Assembly (NCBI RefSeq): GCF_030209575.1
Contig: NZ_JARVRS010000001.1
Coordinates: 2,728,001-2,792,000, forward strand
DNA length: 64,000 nucleotides
Direction of reading: 5' to 3'
Source: Leifsonia sp. fls2-241-R2A-40a
GTDB lineage: Bacteria; Actinomycetota; Actinomycetes; Actinomycetales; Microbacteriaceae
Numbering within the stretch: the first letter of the stretch is position 1; every line of letters begins with the position of its first letter. Below the pieces are notes generated by a model that did no database searches, was not told where the DNA came from, and worked only from the letters and a program-made list of their open reading frames with translations. Below, piece after piece: positions 7,740-18,967 of this stretch. Position numbers and translations under genes: made by a program.

Positions 7740-9086
7740 GTGAGCGGACTCGGCACCGAGAGCACTGGCACCGAGAAGGCCCCCACCGAGGCCGACCTCG
7801 CGCCGGAGACCGAGCTCGCGACGGCCTCGCTGAGCTACCCGGGGGGCGTCGCGGAGTTCCCGATCCGTCCCAGCGTCGACGGTGCCTCGAGCATCGACTT
7901 CTCCACCCTGACCAAGCAGACCGGGCTCACCAGCCTCGACTACGGCTTCGTCAACACGGCGGCCACGCGCTCCTCGATCACCTACATCGACGGCGAGCAG
8001 GGCATCCTGCGCTACCGCGGCTACCCGATCGAGCAGCTCGCCGAGAACTCCACGTTCCTCGAGGTCGCCTGGCTGCTCATCCACGGTGAGCTCCCGACGC
8101 CGGCCGAGCTGGCGGAGTTCGACGAGCGCATCCGCCGTCACACCCTCCTGCACGAGGACCTGCGCCGCTTCTTCGACGCGCTCCCGCACGACGCGCACCC
8201 GATGTCGGTGCTGTCGAGCGCGGTCTCCGCGCTGTCGACCTTCTACCAGGACTCGCTGAGCGTGCACGATCCCGAGCAGATCGAGCTGTCGACCATCCGT
8301 CTTCTCGCGAAACTCCCGGTGATCGCCGCGTACGCGCACAAGAAGAGCCTGGGCCAGGCGTTCCTGTACCCGGACAATTCGCTGAGCTTCGTCGACAATT
8401 TCCTGCGCCTCAACTTCGGCACGCTGGCCGAGCCGTACGAGGTGAACCCTGTGCTGTCGCGCGCGCTGGAGCGTCTGCTGATCCTCCACGAGGACCACGA
8501 GCAGAACGCCTCCACCTCGACCGTCCGTCTGGTCGGCTCGACGCAGGCGAACCTGTTCGCCTCGGTCTCCGCCGGGATCAACGCCCTCTACGGCCCGCTG
8601 CACGGCGGCGCGAACGAGGCCGTGCTTCAGATGCTCGCGGGCATCCGCGACTCCGGCGAGAGCGTCCAGAAGTTCGTGGAGCGGGTGAAGAACAAGGAGT
8701 CCGGCGTCAAGCTGATGGGCTTCGGTCACCGCGTCTACAAGAACTTCGACCCGCGCGCCAAGCTCGTGAAGCAGTCGGCGGACGAGGTGCTCGAAGCGCT
8801 CGGCGTGCACGACCCGCTGCTCGACATCGCGAAGGAGCTGGAGGAGGTCGCTCTGGCCGACCAGTACTTCGTCGACCGGAAGCTGTACCCGAACGTCGAC
8901 TTCTACACGGGCGTGATCTATAAGGCCATGGGCTTCCCGACGCGGATGTTCACGGTGCTGTTCGCGATCGGCCGGCTCCCCGGATGGGTGGCCCACTGGC
9001 GCGAGATGAACCTCGACCCGCAGACGAAGATCGGCCGCCCGCAGCAGCTGTACGTCGGCTCCCCGGAGCGCGACCTCGGCCGCTGA
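7740..9086 (+). CDS. gltA: Citrate synthase
   Basis: 448 residues, type II length. The citrate synthase signature GFGHRVYKNFDPR is at about 327-339, with the LHGGANEAV motif before it and the usual C-terminal GWVAHWREM segment. It condenses oxaloacetate and acetyl-CoA at the TCA-cycle entry. I chose the GTG at 7740 because AGGAGG lies 4 nt upstream; an earlier in-frame GTG at 7683 has no ribosome site. The first 60 residues are a low-complexity extension (Thr, Glu, Ala) before the conserved domain. Confidence 0.95.
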   Translation: MSGLGTESTGTEKAPTEADLAPETELATASLSYPGGVAEFPIRPSVDGASSIDFSTLTKQTGLTSLDYGFVNTAATRSSITYIDGEQGILRYRGYPIEQLAENSTFLEVAWLLIHGELPTPAELAEFDERIRRHTLLHEDLRRFFDALPHDAHPMSVLSSAVSALSTFYQDSLSVHDPEQIELSTIRLLAKLPVIAAYAHKKSLGQAFLYPDNSLSFVDNFLRLNFGTLAEPYEVNPVLSRALERLLILHEDHEQNASTSTVRLVGSTQANLFASVSAGINALYGPLHGGANEAVLQMLAGIRDSGESVQKFVERVKNKESGVKLMGFGHRVYKNFDPRAKLVKQSADEVLEALGVHDPLLDIAKELEEVALADQYFVDRKLYPNVDFYTGVIYKAMGFPTRMFTVLFAIGRLPGWVAHWREMNLDPQTKIGRPQQLYVGSPERDLGR

Positions 9087-9100
9087 GCCACAGCCGGTCG

Positions 9101-11743
9101 TCAGTGCGGCGGTCGCAGGGTGAGGGTCTGCGTCGCGGCCGCGCGGACCGCGGCGGCGGTGAACGGCCACGGACGCGTCTTCCCGACCGCCCAGAGATCC
9201 GTCTGGTCGGTGTAGTGCGCGTCGAAGGCGTGCCCGGAGGCTCCGGTCAGGTTGATCCAGGTGCTCTTGTCGAGGTCGGCGAGGTCCACGACCATCCGCA
9301 TCGAGGGGACGCGCGAGACGCCGTAACCGACGGATGCGTCCCAGCCGGTCGCATCCACGACCGACGAGCCGCCCCCGACGTGCCACGGTCCGCGGTTGAA
9401 CAGCCACTCGATCGGTGCGACGCCGGACTCCCCGAGGCTGGCGTTCTCCAGCGTCAGGGTGTGGAGGCGGTCCCAGCGCCACGACGACGGATCGCCGCCG
9501 AGCAGGTGCCCGGTCTCGCGCCAGGCGCGCCCGGCCGCGAGGGTCAGCATCCCATCGCGGTCGGTCGTGCCGAGGTCGGAGTCCACCCACCAGGTCGATT
9601 CGGGCTCGTCGAGCAGCGAGCCCACCACCGCGAACCAGCGGTCACCGCCGGTCGGCGCGGTCGCCGCGGGCAGCCGCCGGGCGAACATGTCGTGCAGCAG
9701 CTCCTTCCAGAACACGGCGAAGAAGGCGGCGGGAGCGCTGTCCGCGTCGTCGCGGTAGTCCCACCCGTCGAGCAGCTGGGCCGCCCGCTGTACGTCGGCG
9801 GGCGCATCCGGCTTCTCGGCCACGGCGCGCAGCACCGGCACGAGGTTCGCCGCGTTCGCGTCGTACGTGTCCGACTGGATCGCCGACATGTCCGCCGAGG
9901 TGACCTTCTTCCCCGCGCCGAACAGCGTCGCCAGCCGCACCTCGATCTGGTTCGCGCGGTAGCCGAGGTCCCAGTCCGCGGTGATGAGCTGCGGATAGGC
10001 GGGGCCGACGGCGGCGTTGTTGGCCGTCACGAGGTAGCCGGCCGGCGGGTCGAGCACGGAGGGGAGCTGATCGAATGGGATGGTGCCGGTCCAGGCGTAC
10101 TGGCTGGTCCATCCCGGGACCGGCAGCGTTCCGTCGCCCCCACGGCGTGTGGGGATGAGCCCGGGCGCCTGGTAGCCGATGTGCCCGTCCACGTCGGCGT
10201 AGACGAGGTTCTGCGACGGGACCTGGAAGGACTGCGCGGCGGCACGGAATCCGGCCCAGTCCCGCGCAGTGTCGAAGGCGAAGATCGCGTTCGCGGTCGT
10301 GCCCGGCGTCAGCGCGGTCCAGGCGAGCGAGAGCTGGAACTGCTGCGCGGGGACCCCGAGCTTGCCCGCCTGGTCTTTCGCGATGGCGGCGTAGGCATCG
10401 CCGATGTCGGTCACGATCGGGCCGTGGAGGGTCGAGCGGACGGTGATCGTCACGTCCGCGCCGCCGGCGACGTGGATGCGCTCGGTGCGCTTCTGCAGCG
10501 GCACCTGCTTGCCGTCGTACTCGTACGTGCTGCCGGTGACCTTCTCGACGAACAGGTCGGCGACATCCGGGCCGAGATTCGTGAAGCCCCAGGAGATGCG
10601 GTCGTTGTGCCCGATGATGATGCCCGGGAAGCCGGAGAAGCTGAACCCGGATACCTCGAACGGGCAGGCGGGGCCCGGCTTCGTGCAGTGGAGGCCCATC
10701 TGGTACCAGACGGAGGGGAGGGCTGCGCCCAGGTGCGGGTCGTTGGCGAGCAACGGCTTGCCGCTCGCGGTGTGCGCGCCGCCGACGACCCACGAGTTCG
10801 AGCCGATGTCGTCTCCCGCCGGTCCCATCAGCTGCGGCAGGCGGTCCACGCTGGCGGCGATCTGCTGCAGTTGCGAGGCGTAATCCGACGGGTTCACTGC
10901 TGCGGCGCTTGCCGAGCCGTCGTCCGCTGAGGATGCGATGGCGCCGGGACGCACGTCCGGCGTCGTGACCCGCGGGTTCCCGCCTCCGAGGTCGGTGATC
11001 GTCGGATGGCTCGTGTACGAGTAGCCGGGATGCAGCTCGGCGACCTGCTCGGGCTTCAGTTTCGTCGCGAGCAGCGCCCGGTCCACCTCGTCCTCGAGGT
11101 TGGAACGGAGGTCCCAGGCCATCGCCTTGAGCCACGCGACCGAGTCGGCGGGTGTCCATGGTTCGGGCTTGTAAGACGGATTCTGCAGCCCGAGCACGGC
11201 GTACTCGAGCGACAGCTCGGCACCGGAATGCTGTGCGAGGTACGCGTTCACCCCGTCCGCGTAGTCCTGGTAGTAGCGCAGCGAGGTCGGGTCGAGCAGC
11301 TTCACCTCCTGCTCGGCGACGCGCCGCCAGCCGAGGGTGCGGATGAACGTGTCGGTCGGCACCTGGCTCGCGCCGAAGAGCTCCGACAGCCGGCCCGAGG
11401 TGACGTGCCGCCGGAAGTCCATCTCCCAGAAGCGGTCCTGCGCGTGCACGAACCCCTGCGCCCGGAAGAGGTCGTCGGCGGTGGAGGCGTACAGCTGCGG
11501 CACGCCTGCTCCGTCGCGGTACACCGTGACCGGAGCGGTGAGTCCCGGCACATCCACCGAGCCGGAGGTCTGCGGGAAGGACCTGGTCACCGTCCAGACG
11601 CCGACGCCGCCCGCGATGACCACGAGTGCGAGCAGGAGGACGACCACCCCGCCGACGACCCGCAGCACCCGATGATGCCGTCTGAGCCGGGGGGTGTCCT
11701 CGCCCACGTCACTCCTTCGGGTCGGGTAGCGCAGCGCCGTCAC
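9101..11743 (-). CDS. Penicillin acylase family Ntn-hydrolase
   Basis: 880 residues. A single membrane segment at about 30-52 (VVGGVVVLLLALVVIAGGVG) anchors or exports the protein. The Ntn nucleophile is Ser317 in GSNSWVVGG, so self-cleavage before it would give an alpha chain and a beta chain of about 564 residues. Family members hydrolyse amide bonds of penicillins, N-acyl homoserine lactones or other N-acyl amides; the substrate cannot be told from sequence. The GTG start at 11743 lies 5 nt from a TACAGT box. It converges with gltA (14 nt apart) and lies next to a TetR gene on the same strand. Confidence 0.88.
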   Translation of the reverse strand: MTALRYPTRRSDVGEDTPRLRRHHRVLRVVGGVVVLLLALVVIAGGVGVWTVTRSFPQTSGSVDVPGLTAPVTVYRDGAGVPQLYASTADDLFRAQGFVHAQDRFWEMDFRRHVTSGRLSELFGASQVPTDTFIRTLGWRRVAEQEVKLLDPTSLRYYQDYADGVNAYLAQHSGAELSLEYAVLGLQNPSYKPEPWTPADSVAWLKAMAWDLRSNLEDEVDRALLATKLKPEQVAELHPGYSYTSHPTITDLGGGNPRVTTPDVRPGAIASSADDGSASAAAVNPSDYASQLQQIAASVDRLPQLMGPAGDDIGSNSWVVGGAHTASGKPLLANDPHLGAALPSVWYQMGLHCTKPGPACPFEVSGFSFSGFPGIIIGHNDRISWGFTNLGPDVADLFVEKVTGSTYEYDGKQVPLQKRTERIHVAGGADVTITVRSTLHGPIVTDIGDAYAAIAKDQAGKLGVPAQQFQLSLAWTALTPGTTANAIFAFDTARDWAGFRAAAQSFQVPSQNLVYADVDGHIGYQAPGLIPTRRGGDGTLPVPGWTSQYAWTGTIPFDQLPSVLDPPAGYLVTANNAAVGPAYPQLITADWDLGYRANQIEVRLATLFGAGKKVTSADMSAIQSDTYDANAANLVPVLRAVAEKPDAPADVQRAAQLLDGWDYRDDADSAPAAFFAVFWKELLHDMFARRLPAATAPTGGDRWFAVVGSLLDEPESTWWVDSDLGTTDRDGMLTLAAGRAWRETGHLLGGDPSSWRWDRLHTLTLENASLGESGVAPIEWLFNRGPWHVGGGSSVVDATGWDASVGYGVSRVPSMRMVVDLADLDKSTWINLTGASGHAFDAHYTDQTDLWAVGKTRPWPFTAAAVRAAATQTLTLRPPH

Positions 11744-11748
11744 TGTGG

Positions 11749-11754
11749 ACTGTA
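11749..11754 (-). promoter_or_regulatory. -10 box TACAGT of the acylase gene (leaderless)
   Basis: On the minus strand TACAGT is followed by 5 nt and the GTG start at 11743, the leaderless layout repeated elsewhere in this window. Confidence 0.45.
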
Positions 11755-11783
11755 TCCCATGCCCGTGACGGCCCGGCGGGCGG

Positions 11784-12407
11784 TCAGGGCGAGGTGAGCG
11801 CCGACCAGGCCATCCGTTCGAGCACGGGGCGCACGGCGTCGGAGGCCACCTGGTGGGTGCCGACCCGTGCGGTGTGCGGGGTGGAGTTGAGGAGGCCGAA
11901 GGTGCCCTGCACGCGCACGCGGAGCTCGTCGTCGTCGAGCCGGGGATGCAGTGCGCCGAGCACGCGCATCCACACCTCGACGTAGCGACGCTGCAGGCGG
12001 CGCACCTGGCGCCGGGCGGTCTCGGTGAGGGAGTCGAGGTCGCGGTCCTGCACGCGGATGGTGTCGGGCTCGCCGAGCGCGAAGTCGATGTGGAAGCCGA
12101 TCAGGGAGCGCAGGGCGGCGTCGGCGTCCTCGGCGGTCTCCTCGACCGCCTGGCCTCCCGCGAGGAGCCGTTCGCTGACGCCGACGAGGAGCGCTTCGAG
12201 CACGGCCTGCTTGGAGGCGAAGTGCCGGTAGACCGCCGGTCCACTGACACCGACCGCTGCACCGAGGTCTTCGATGGAGACCCCGTTGAAGCCGCGCTCG
12301 GCGAACAGCCCGGCGGCGGCCTCCAGCAGCGCCGCGCGGCGATCGGCCTTGGCCTGGCTGCGCTGCGTCGGGCGCTCGAGCGGCGCGGCGGGGTCGAGCT
12401 GGGTCAT
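11784..12407 (-). CDS. TetR-family repressor of the leucine-degradation operon (BkaR-like)
   Basis: 207 residues from the ATG at 12407. The helix-turn-helix is at about 30-65 (GVSIEDLGAAVGVSGPAVYRHFASK); the rest is an all-helical ligand domain. It is divergent from the acyl-CoA carboxylase operon. The same arrangement exists in Mycobacterium tuberculosis, where the TetR regulator BkaR (Rv2506) faces the scoAB-accD1-accA1-fadE19-citE genes. Two matching 18-bp palindromes lie between the two start codons, so autoregulation and repression of the operon are likely; a CoA thioester is a reasonable effector guess. I rejected a 19-residue upstream extension because it would run into the first operator. 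Confidence 0.85.
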   Translation of the reverse strand: MTQLDPAAPLERPTQRSQAKADRRAALLEAAAGLFAERGFNGVSIEDLGAAVGVSGPAVYRHFASKQAVLEALLVGVSERLLAGGQAVEETAEDADAALRSLIGFHIDFALGEPDTIRVQDRDLDSLTETARRQVRRLQRRYVEVWMRVLGALHPRLDDDELRVRVQGTFGLLNSTPHTARVGTHQVASDAVRPVLERMAWSALTSP

Positions 12408-12451
12408 CGTCCTCGATGGGGTTCGGCCGCAGCTGCGGCGCTGGACATTTC

Positions 12452-12469
12452 GGTTAATGAACACTAACC
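12452..12469. promoter_or_regulatory. TetR operator 1
   Basis: GGTTAATGAACACTAACC: arms GGTTAATG and CACTAACC around a 2-bp centre, with one mismatched pair. Same design and arm sequence as operator 2; centres are 26 bp apart. Confidence 0.75.
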
Positions 12470-12477
12470 TAAAACCG

Positions 12478-12495
12478 AGTTAGTGACCACTAACC
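12478..12495. promoter_or_regulatory. TetR operator 2
   Basis: AGTTAGTGACCACTAACC: TTAGTG and CACTAA pair perfectly around AC. It lies 29 nt upstream of the carboxylase start. Confidence 0.75.
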
Positions 12496-12523
12496 GAATG
12501 TCGACGACGACACACGGAGCAGC

Positions 12524-14131
12524 ATGCCGACCCTGATCAGTGAGGCGTCCGCCACGGACGCCCGGTTCGAGCAGAACGACGCGGCCCAGCGCGAGCTCGT
12601 GGCCGACCTCCGGCGACGGCTCGCCGTGGCGGCGGCCGGCGGTCCCGAGCGGGCGCGCGAACGTCACGTCGCGCGCGGAAAGCTGCTGCCGCGTGACCGC
12701 ATCGACGCGCTCCTCGACGAGGGGAGTCCCTTCCTCGAGCTCGCACCACTGGCCGCGACAGGGATGTACGACGACGAGAGCCCGGCAGCGGGCGTGATCG
12801 CCGGCATCGGCCTCGTCGCCGGCCGCCACGTGATGGTGGTCTGCAACGACGCGACGGTCAAGGGCGGAACGTACTACCCGATGACGGTCAAGAAGCACCT
12901 CCGGGCGCAGGAAGTGGCGCTGGAGAACCGCCTCCCGTGCATCTACCTGGTCGACTCCGGAGGCGCGTTCCTCCCGATGCAGGACGACGTCTTCCCCGAC
13001 CGCGACCACTTCGGCCGCATCTTCTACAACCAGGCCCGGCTCTCGGCGGCGAAGATCCCGCAGATCGCCGCAGTGCTCGGCTCCTGCACCGCGGGCGGAG
13101 CATACGTCCCGGCGATGAGCGACGAGACGGTGATCGTGCGCAACCAGGGCACGATCTTCCTCGGCGGACCGCCGCTCGTGAAGGCGGCGATCGGCGAGAT
13201 CGTCAGCGCCGAGGAGCTCGGCGGAGGCGACCTGCACGCCCGCACGTCGGGCGTCGTCGACCACCTGGCGGAGGACGACGAGCACGCGCTCGCGATCGTG
13301 CGCGACATCGTCGCGACGCTGCCCGCACCCGCCGCCCCCGCCTGGTCCGTCACCGAGACGGTCGAGCCGGCGGCCGATCCGGCCGAGCTGTACGGCGTCG
13401 TCCCGGTCGACGTGCAGGCCCCCTACGACGTGCACGAGGTCATCGCGCGCATCGTCGACGGCAGCGGCTTCCACGAGTTCAAGCCCGAGTACGGGACGAC
13501 GCTGGTGACCGGCTTCGCGCACATCCACGGGCATCCCGTCGGCATCGTCGCCAACAACGGCGTGCTGTTCAGCGAGTCCGCCCTGAAGGGCGCGCACTTC
13601 ATCGAGCTGTGCGACCAGCGCGGTATCCCGCTGCTGTTCCTGCAGAACATCTCCGGCTTCATGGTGGGCCGCGACTACGAGGCCGGCGGCATCGCCAAGA
13701 ACGGCGCCAAGATGGTCACGGCAGTCGCCACGACCCGCGTGCCGAAGCTCACCGTCGTGATCGGCGGATCCTTCGGTGCGGGCAACTACTCCATGTGCGG
13801 CCGCGCCTACTCGCCGCGCTTCCTGTGGATGTGGCCTGCCGCACGCATCTCGGTGATGGGCGGCCAGCAGGCGTCCAGCGTCCTCGCGACCGTCAAGCGC
13901 GACCAGCTGGAGGCGCGCGGCGAGGAGTGGAGCTCCGAGGACGAGGCCGCGTTCCGCGCGCCGATCACCGAGCAGTACGAGGAGCAGGGCAACCCGTACT
14001 ACTCGACCGCCCGGCTCTGGGACGACGGCGTGATCGACCCCGCCGAGACCCGGACGGTGCTGGGGCTCGCCCTCGACGTGGTCTCCCGTTCTCCGCTGCC
14101 CGACACCGCCTTCGGGCTCTTCCGGATGTGA
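12524..14131 (+). CDS. accD1: Acyl-CoA carboxylase beta (carboxyltransferase) subunit, methylcrotonyl-CoA type
   Basis: 535 residues, the length of methylcrotonyl-CoA carboxylase beta chains. It has N-terminal and C-terminal crotonase-like halves, with [18 protein letters not shown], the acyl-CoA oxyanion stretch [16 protein letters not shown] and the second glycine motif [16 protein letters not shown]. The MQDDVFPD and [13 protein letters not shown] segments favour the MCC type over propionyl-CoA carboxylase. It transfers CO2 from biotin to 3-methylcrotonyl-CoA in leucine degradation. ATG at 12524 with GGAG 6 nt upstream. First gene of the operon; its stop overlaps the next start (GTGA). Confidence 0.92.
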   Translation: MPTLISEASATDARFEQNDAAQRELVADLRRRLAVAAAGGPERARERHVARGKLLPRDRIDALLDEGSPFLELAPLAATGMYDDESPAAGVIAGIGLVAGRHVMVVCNDATVKGGTYYPMTVKKHLRAQEVALENRLPCIYLVDSGGAFLPMQDDVFPDRDHFGRIFYNQARLSAAKIPQIAAVLGSCTAGGAYVPAMSDETVIVRNQGTIFLGGPPLVKAAIGEIVSAEELGGGDLHARTSGVVDHLAEDDEHALAIVRDIVATLPAPAAPAWSVTETVEPAADPAELYGVVPVDVQAPYDVHEVIARIVDGSGFHEFKPEYGTTLVTGFAHIHGHPVGIVANNGVLFSESALKGAHFIELCDQRGIPLLFLQNISGFMVGRDYEAGGIAKNGAKMVTAVATTRVPKLTVVIGGSFGAGNYSMCGRAYSPRFLWMWPAARISVMGGQQASSVLATVKRDQLEARGEEWSSEDEAAFRAPITEQYEEQGNPYYSTARLWDDGVIDPAETRTVLGLALDVVSRSPLPDTAFGLFRM

Positions 14132-16290
14132 CCGCCGTGACCTCTACGCCTTTCCGCACCGTCCTCGTCGCCAACCGGGGAGAGATCGCCTGCCGGGTGA
14201 TCCGCACGCTGCAGCGCCTGGGCATCCGCTCGGTCGCCGTCTACAGCGACGCCGACCGCGACGCGCCCCACGTCGCGCTCGCCGATGTCGCCGTCCGCCT
14301 GGGTCCGCCCGCCGCCCGCGAGAGTTACCTCAACGTCGACGCGATCCTGGAAGCGGCTCGCCGCACCGGCGCAGAGGCCGTCCACCCCGGATACGGCTTC
14401 CTGTCCGAGAACCCCACGCTCGCGGAGGCGTGCGCGCGGGCGGGCATCGTGTTCGTGGGACCGGACGTCCGCGCGCTCGAGGTCATGGGCGACAAGATCA
14501 CCGCGAAGCACGCCGTGGCCGAGTACGACGTGCCCACCATCCCGGGCATCGCCGAGCCGGAGCTCAGCGACGACGACCTCATCGCAGCCGCCGAGCGGAT
14601 CGGGTTCCCCGTGCTGGTCAAGCCGTCCGCGGGCGGCGGCGGCAAGGGGATGCAGGCGGTGCACACGCCCGCCGAGCTCCCCGAGGCCCTTCGTGCCGCA
14701 CGGCGCGTCGCGGCCGCGGCCTTCGGCGACGACACGCTGTTCCTGGAGCGGCTGGTCGCCTCCCCCCGGCACATCGAGGTGCAGGTCCTGGCCGACCGCC
14801 ATGGCGGGATCGTGCACCTCGGCGAGCGCGAGTGCTCGCTGCAGCGGCGCCACCAGAAAGTTGTCGAGGAGGCGCCGTCGCCGCTGCTCGACAGCGCCAC
14901 CCGGGAGCGGATCGGCGAGGCCGCGTGCCGGGTCGCCGCGAGCGTCGACTACGTCGGTGCGGGGACGGTCGAGTTCCTGGTCTCGGCGGACTCGCCGGAC
15001 GAGTTCTTCTTCATGGAGATGAACACCCGGCTGCAGGTCGAGCATCCTGTCACCGAGCTGGTGACGGGCCTCGACCTGGTGGAGCAGCAGCTGCGCATCG
15101 CCGCCGGCGAGCCGCTCGCCTTCGGGCAGGCGGAGGTCCGACTGAACGGCCACGCCGTCGAGGCCCGCGTGTACGCGGAGGACCCGGAGCGCGGCTTCCT
15201 CCCGGCCGCTGGTCACGTGCTCGCGCTGCGGGAGCCGCGCGGGGAGGGCGTGCGCGTCGACAGCGGGCTGGCCGCGGGCATCCCGATCGTCACCGACTAC
15301 GACCCGATGCTCTCGAAGGTGATCGCCTGGGGCGAGGACCGGGACGAGGCGTTCGCCCGCCTGCGCGGAGCGCTCGCCGGGACGAGCATCCTCGGCGCCG
15401 TGTCGAACGTCGCGTGGCTCGTCGACCTCGTCTCCGACGACGATGTGCTTGCGGGGCGCATGGACACCACGCTCATCGACCGCCGGTTCTCCGAGCGCCA
15501 GCCGGCGCCCGTGACCGAGCCCGAGCTGATCGCGGCCGCGCTTATGGCGCACCGGGACCGCTGGGAGGCGCCGCCGGAGGTCGGGCCGCTGTGGGCCGCA
15601 CCGACGGGATGGCGGCTCGGACGGGCGCGGCCGGTGCGGTACGACGTCGAGGGCGTCACCGTGACCGTCGCCGGCGGGACCGAGGACGCGAGGGTGTCGG
15701 TCGGCCTGGATGCTGCCGCGCCGCGTCGCGCCGCGCTGCGCGTGAGCGGACCCGCGGCGGCCGGCGAGCCCGGCGTCGCGCTGCTCGAGCTCGACGGCGA
15801 GACCGTGCGGTTCGACGTCGCGCGCGACGGGACGACCGTCTGGCTGGGCCGCGAGGGCCGCGTGCGGCCGCTGCGCCTGCGCGACCGTGCGACCGTTCTC
15901 GCAGACCGCCTCGCGGCCGTCGACCGCGGGACGCTCGCGGCGCATCCCGAACTCCGCTCGCCGATGCCGGGAACGGTCGTCGCCGTCCCCGTCGACGCGG
16001 GCGCACGCGTGGAGGTCGGCGACACCGTCGTCGTCGTCGAGGCGATGAAGATGGAGCACCGGCTGGTGGCTCCCGTGGCCGGGACCGTCACGGTGCACGC
16101 CGCACCCGGCGACCTCGTCCGGCTCGACCAGCTCGTCGCCCGCGTGGATGCGGACGACGTGCCCGACGCGGACGACGTGCCCGCCGCATCCACCCCCACC
16201 CCCGATGTGCCGCCTCACGAGGCGGACGCGGCGCCGACACGACCGGCCGCCGCACGAGAAAAGTCACCACGAGAGACAGGACCCGCATGA
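14128..16290 (+). CDS. accA1: Acyl-CoA carboxylase alpha subunit (biotin carboxylase plus biotin carrier)
   Basis: 720 residues. The biotin carboxylase N-domain starts [19 protein letters not shown]; the ATP-grasp part has [12 protein letters not shown] and [16 protein letters not shown] linker follows and then the biotinyl domain with EAMKMEH, Lys641 being the biotin site. It carboxylates biotin at the expense of ATP and partners with the preceding carboxyltransferase. The GTG at 14128 overlaps the upstream stop by 4 nt; a GTG at 14137 is an alternative. About 55 residues of Asp/Pro/Ala-rich tail follow the biotinyl domain, which is unusual but shows no motif. Confidence 0.93.
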   Translation: MTAVTSTPFRTVLVANRGEIACRVIRTLQRLGIRSVAVYSDADRDAPHVALADVAVRLGPPAARESYLNVDAILEAARRTGAEAVHPGYGFLSENPTLAEACARAGIVFVGPDVRALEVMGDKITAKHAVAEYDVPTIPGIAEPELSDDDLIAAAERIGFPVLVKPSAGGGGKGMQAVHTPAELPEALRAARRVAAAAFGDDTLFLERLVASPRHIEVQVLADRHGGIVHLGERECSLQRRHQKVVEEAPSPLLDSATRERIGEAACRVAASVDYVGAGTVEFLVSADSPDEFFFMEMNTRLQVEHPVTELVTGLDLVEQQLRIAAGEPLAFGQAEVRLNGHAVEARVYAEDPERGFLPAAGHVLALREPRGEGVRVDSGLAAGIPIVTDYDPMLSKVIAWGEDRDEAFARLRGALAGTSILGAVSNVAWLVDLVSDDDVLAGRMDTTLIDRRFSERQPAPVTEPELIAAALMAHRDRWEAPPEVGPLWAAPTGWRLGRARPVRYDVEGVTVTVAGGTEDARVSVGLDAAAPRRAALRVSGPAAAGEPGVALLELDGETVRFDVARDGTTVWLGREGRVRPLRLRDRATVLADRLAAVDRGTLAAHPELRSPMPGTVVAVPVDAGARVEVGDTVVVVEAMKMEHRLVAPVAGTVTVHAAPGDLVRLDQLVARVDADDVPDADDVPAASTPTPDVPPHEADAAPTRPAAAREKSPRETGPA

Positions 16291-17519
16291 CCATGCAGAT
16301 GACCCGCACCGGCGCCACCGGCGGCACCGACGCCGCGGCCGAGACCGACATCGCCGGCTTCCAGCTCACCGACGAGCAGCGCCGGCTGCGCGACGAGGTC
16401 CGCGACTTCGCAGACACCGTCGTCGCGCCCGCCGCCTACGAGTACGACACCAAGCGCAGCCTGCCGTACGACATCATCGCCGAGATGGGCCGGATGGGCC
16501 TGTTCGGCCTGCCCTTCCCCGTCGAGTACGGCGGCCAGGGCAAGGACTACCTGTCGCTCTGCATCGCGGTCGAGCAGCTGGGACGCGTGGACCAGTCCAT
16601 CGGCGTCACCCTCGAGGCAGGCGTCGGCCTCGGCGTCATGCCGATCTTCCGGAGCGGCACCGAAGAGCAGAAGCAGGAGTGGATGCCGATGCTCGCGCGC
16701 GGCGAGGCGCTCGCCGGGTTCGGGCTGACCGAGGCGGAGGCGGGCTCCGACGCGTCGGGCACGAAGACGACCGCCGAACTGCGCGACGGCGAGTGGGTGA
16801 TCAACGGGACCAAGCAGTTCATCACCAACTCGGGCTCCGACATCACGCGCCTCGTCACCATCACCGCGGTGACCGGCGAGTCGACGCGGCCCGACGGCTC
16901 CATCAAGAAGGAGCTCTCGGCGATCATCGTCCCCACCGGCACCCCCGGCTTCGTCGCCGAGCCGGTGTACGACAAGGTCGGCTGGCACACCTCCGACACC
17001 CACCCGCTCACCCTGACCGACGTGCACGTGCCCGAGGCGAACCTGCTGGGGGAGCGCGGCCGCGGCTACGCCAACTTCGTGGAGACGCTCGACGAAGGCC
17101 GCGTGGCCTTCGCCGCGCTCTGCACCGGCGCCGCCCAGGGCTGCCTGGAGGAGGCCATCCGCTACTCCAAGAGCCGCAATGTGTTCGGCCGCCCGATCGG
17201 CTCCAACCAGTACATCGCCTTCAAGATCGCGCGGATGCAGGCGCGGGTGCATGCCGCACGCCTCGCCTACTACGACGCATGCTTCAAGCTGATGGCCGGC
17301 AAGCCGTTCAAGCTGGAGGCGTCGATCGCCAAGCTGACCGCGAGTGAGGCGGCGATGGACAACGCCCGCGACGCCACGCAGATCTTCGGCGGCTACGGCT
17401 TCCTCAACGAGAACCCGGTCGCGCGGCACTACCGCGACTCGAAGATCCTGGAGATCGGCGAGGGCACCAGCGAGGTCCAGCTCATGGTCATCTCGCGCCA
17501 GCTGGGCTTCTCCGCCTAG
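16287..17519 (+). CDS. Acyl-CoA dehydrogenase, probably isovaleryl-CoA dehydrogenase of leucine degradation
   Basis: 410 residues, starting with ATG overlapping the previous stop (ATGA). It has the FAD-binding ACAD signatures [20 protein letters not shown] and [18 protein letters not shown]-like ends, with the C-terminal IGEGTSEVQ. The place in the operon, as with fadE19 in mycobacteria, points to oxidation of isovaleryl-CoA to 3-methylcrotonyl-CoA. Glu392 in EGT is the catalytic-base position of most acyl-CoA dehydrogenases; well-studied isovaleryl-CoA dehydrogenases use a glutamate elsewhere, so substrate range is less certain. The first 20 residues are a Thr/Ala-rich extension. Confidence 0.87.
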   Translation: MTMQMTRTGATGGTDAAAETDIAGFQLTDEQRRLRDEVRDFADTVVAPAAYEYDTKRSLPYDIIAEMGRMGLFGLPFPVEYGGQGKDYLSLCIAVEQLGRVDQSIGVTLEAGVGLGVMPIFRSGTEEQKQEWMPMLARGEALAGFGLTEAEAGSDASGTKTTAELRDGEWVINGTKQFITNSGSDITRLVTITAVTGESTRPDGSIKKELSAIIVPTGTPGFVAEPVYDKVGWHTSDTHPLTLTDVHVPEANLLGERGRGYANFVETLDEGRVAFAALCTGAAQGCLEEAIRYSKSRNVFGRPIGSNQYIAFKIARMQARVHAARLAYYDACFKLMAGKPFKLEASIAKLTASEAAMDNARDATQIFGGYGFLNENPVARHYRDSKILEIGEGTSEVQLMVISRQLGFSA

Positions 17520-17555
17520 CCTGAAGGCGGCTACGGACCTCGAGGAGGAGGACGG

Positions 17556-18319
17556 ATGATCGACAAGACGGTCGCGAGCGCCGCGGAGGCGGTCGCCGAC
17601 ATCGCGGACGGCAGCACCCTCGCCGTGGGCGGGTTCGGGCTGTGCGGCATCCCGAGCGCGCTCATCCAGGCGATGCTGGAGGCGGGCACCACCGACCTCG
17701 AGATGGTCAGCAACAACTGCGGCGTCGACGACTGGGGGCTCGGTCTCTTGCTCGCCGAGCGTCGCATCCGAAAGATGGTCAGCTCGTACGTCGGTGAGAA
17801 CAAGGAGTTCGCCCGCCAGTTCCTCTCCGGCGAACTGGAGGTCGAACTCACGCCGCAGGGCACGCTCGCCGAGAAGCTGCGCGCGGGCGGCGCCGGCATC
17901 CCTGCCTTCTTCACCCCGGCCGGGGTCGGCACCCAGATCGCGACCGGCGGCCTGCCGCGCCGCTACGCACCGGACGGCTCCGTCGCCGTGGCCAGCGAGC
18001 CGAAGGAGGTTCGCACGTTCGAGGACGCGGAGTACGTGCTGGAGCGGTCGCTCCGCCCCGACTTCGCGCTCGTCCACGCGGCGAAGGGCGACCGCCACGG
18101 CAACCTGGTGTTCCACGCCGCGGCGATGAACTTCAACCCGCTCGCCGCCATGGCCGGGCGGGTCACGATCGCCGAGGTGGAGGAGCTGGTCGAGCCCGGC
18201 GAACTCGACCCGGGGGCGGTGCACTGCCCGGGCATCTTCGTCCAGCGCGTCGTCCATGCGCCCGGAGTGGAGAAGCGGATCGAGCGACGCACGGTCGCCG
18301 CCGCGGAAGGGACCGCACG

Positions 18320-18323
<4 letters not shown>
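17556..18323 (+). CDS. scoA: 3-oxoacid CoA-transferase subunit A
   Basis: 255 residues. Contains the class I CoA-transferase glycine motif [10 protein letters not shown] near residue 25 and [13 protein letters not shown]-like substrate loop ([12 protein letters not shown]). With ScoB it moves CoA from succinyl-CoA to acetoacetate, the product of leucine degradation, giving acetoacetyl-CoA. A strong GAGGAGGA Shine-Dalgarno precedes the ATG. The 36-nt gap before it is the only real gap in the operon; the end overlaps scoB (ATGA). Confidence 0.93.
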
Positions 18324-18963
<640 letters not shown>

Positions 18964-18967
<4 letters not shown>

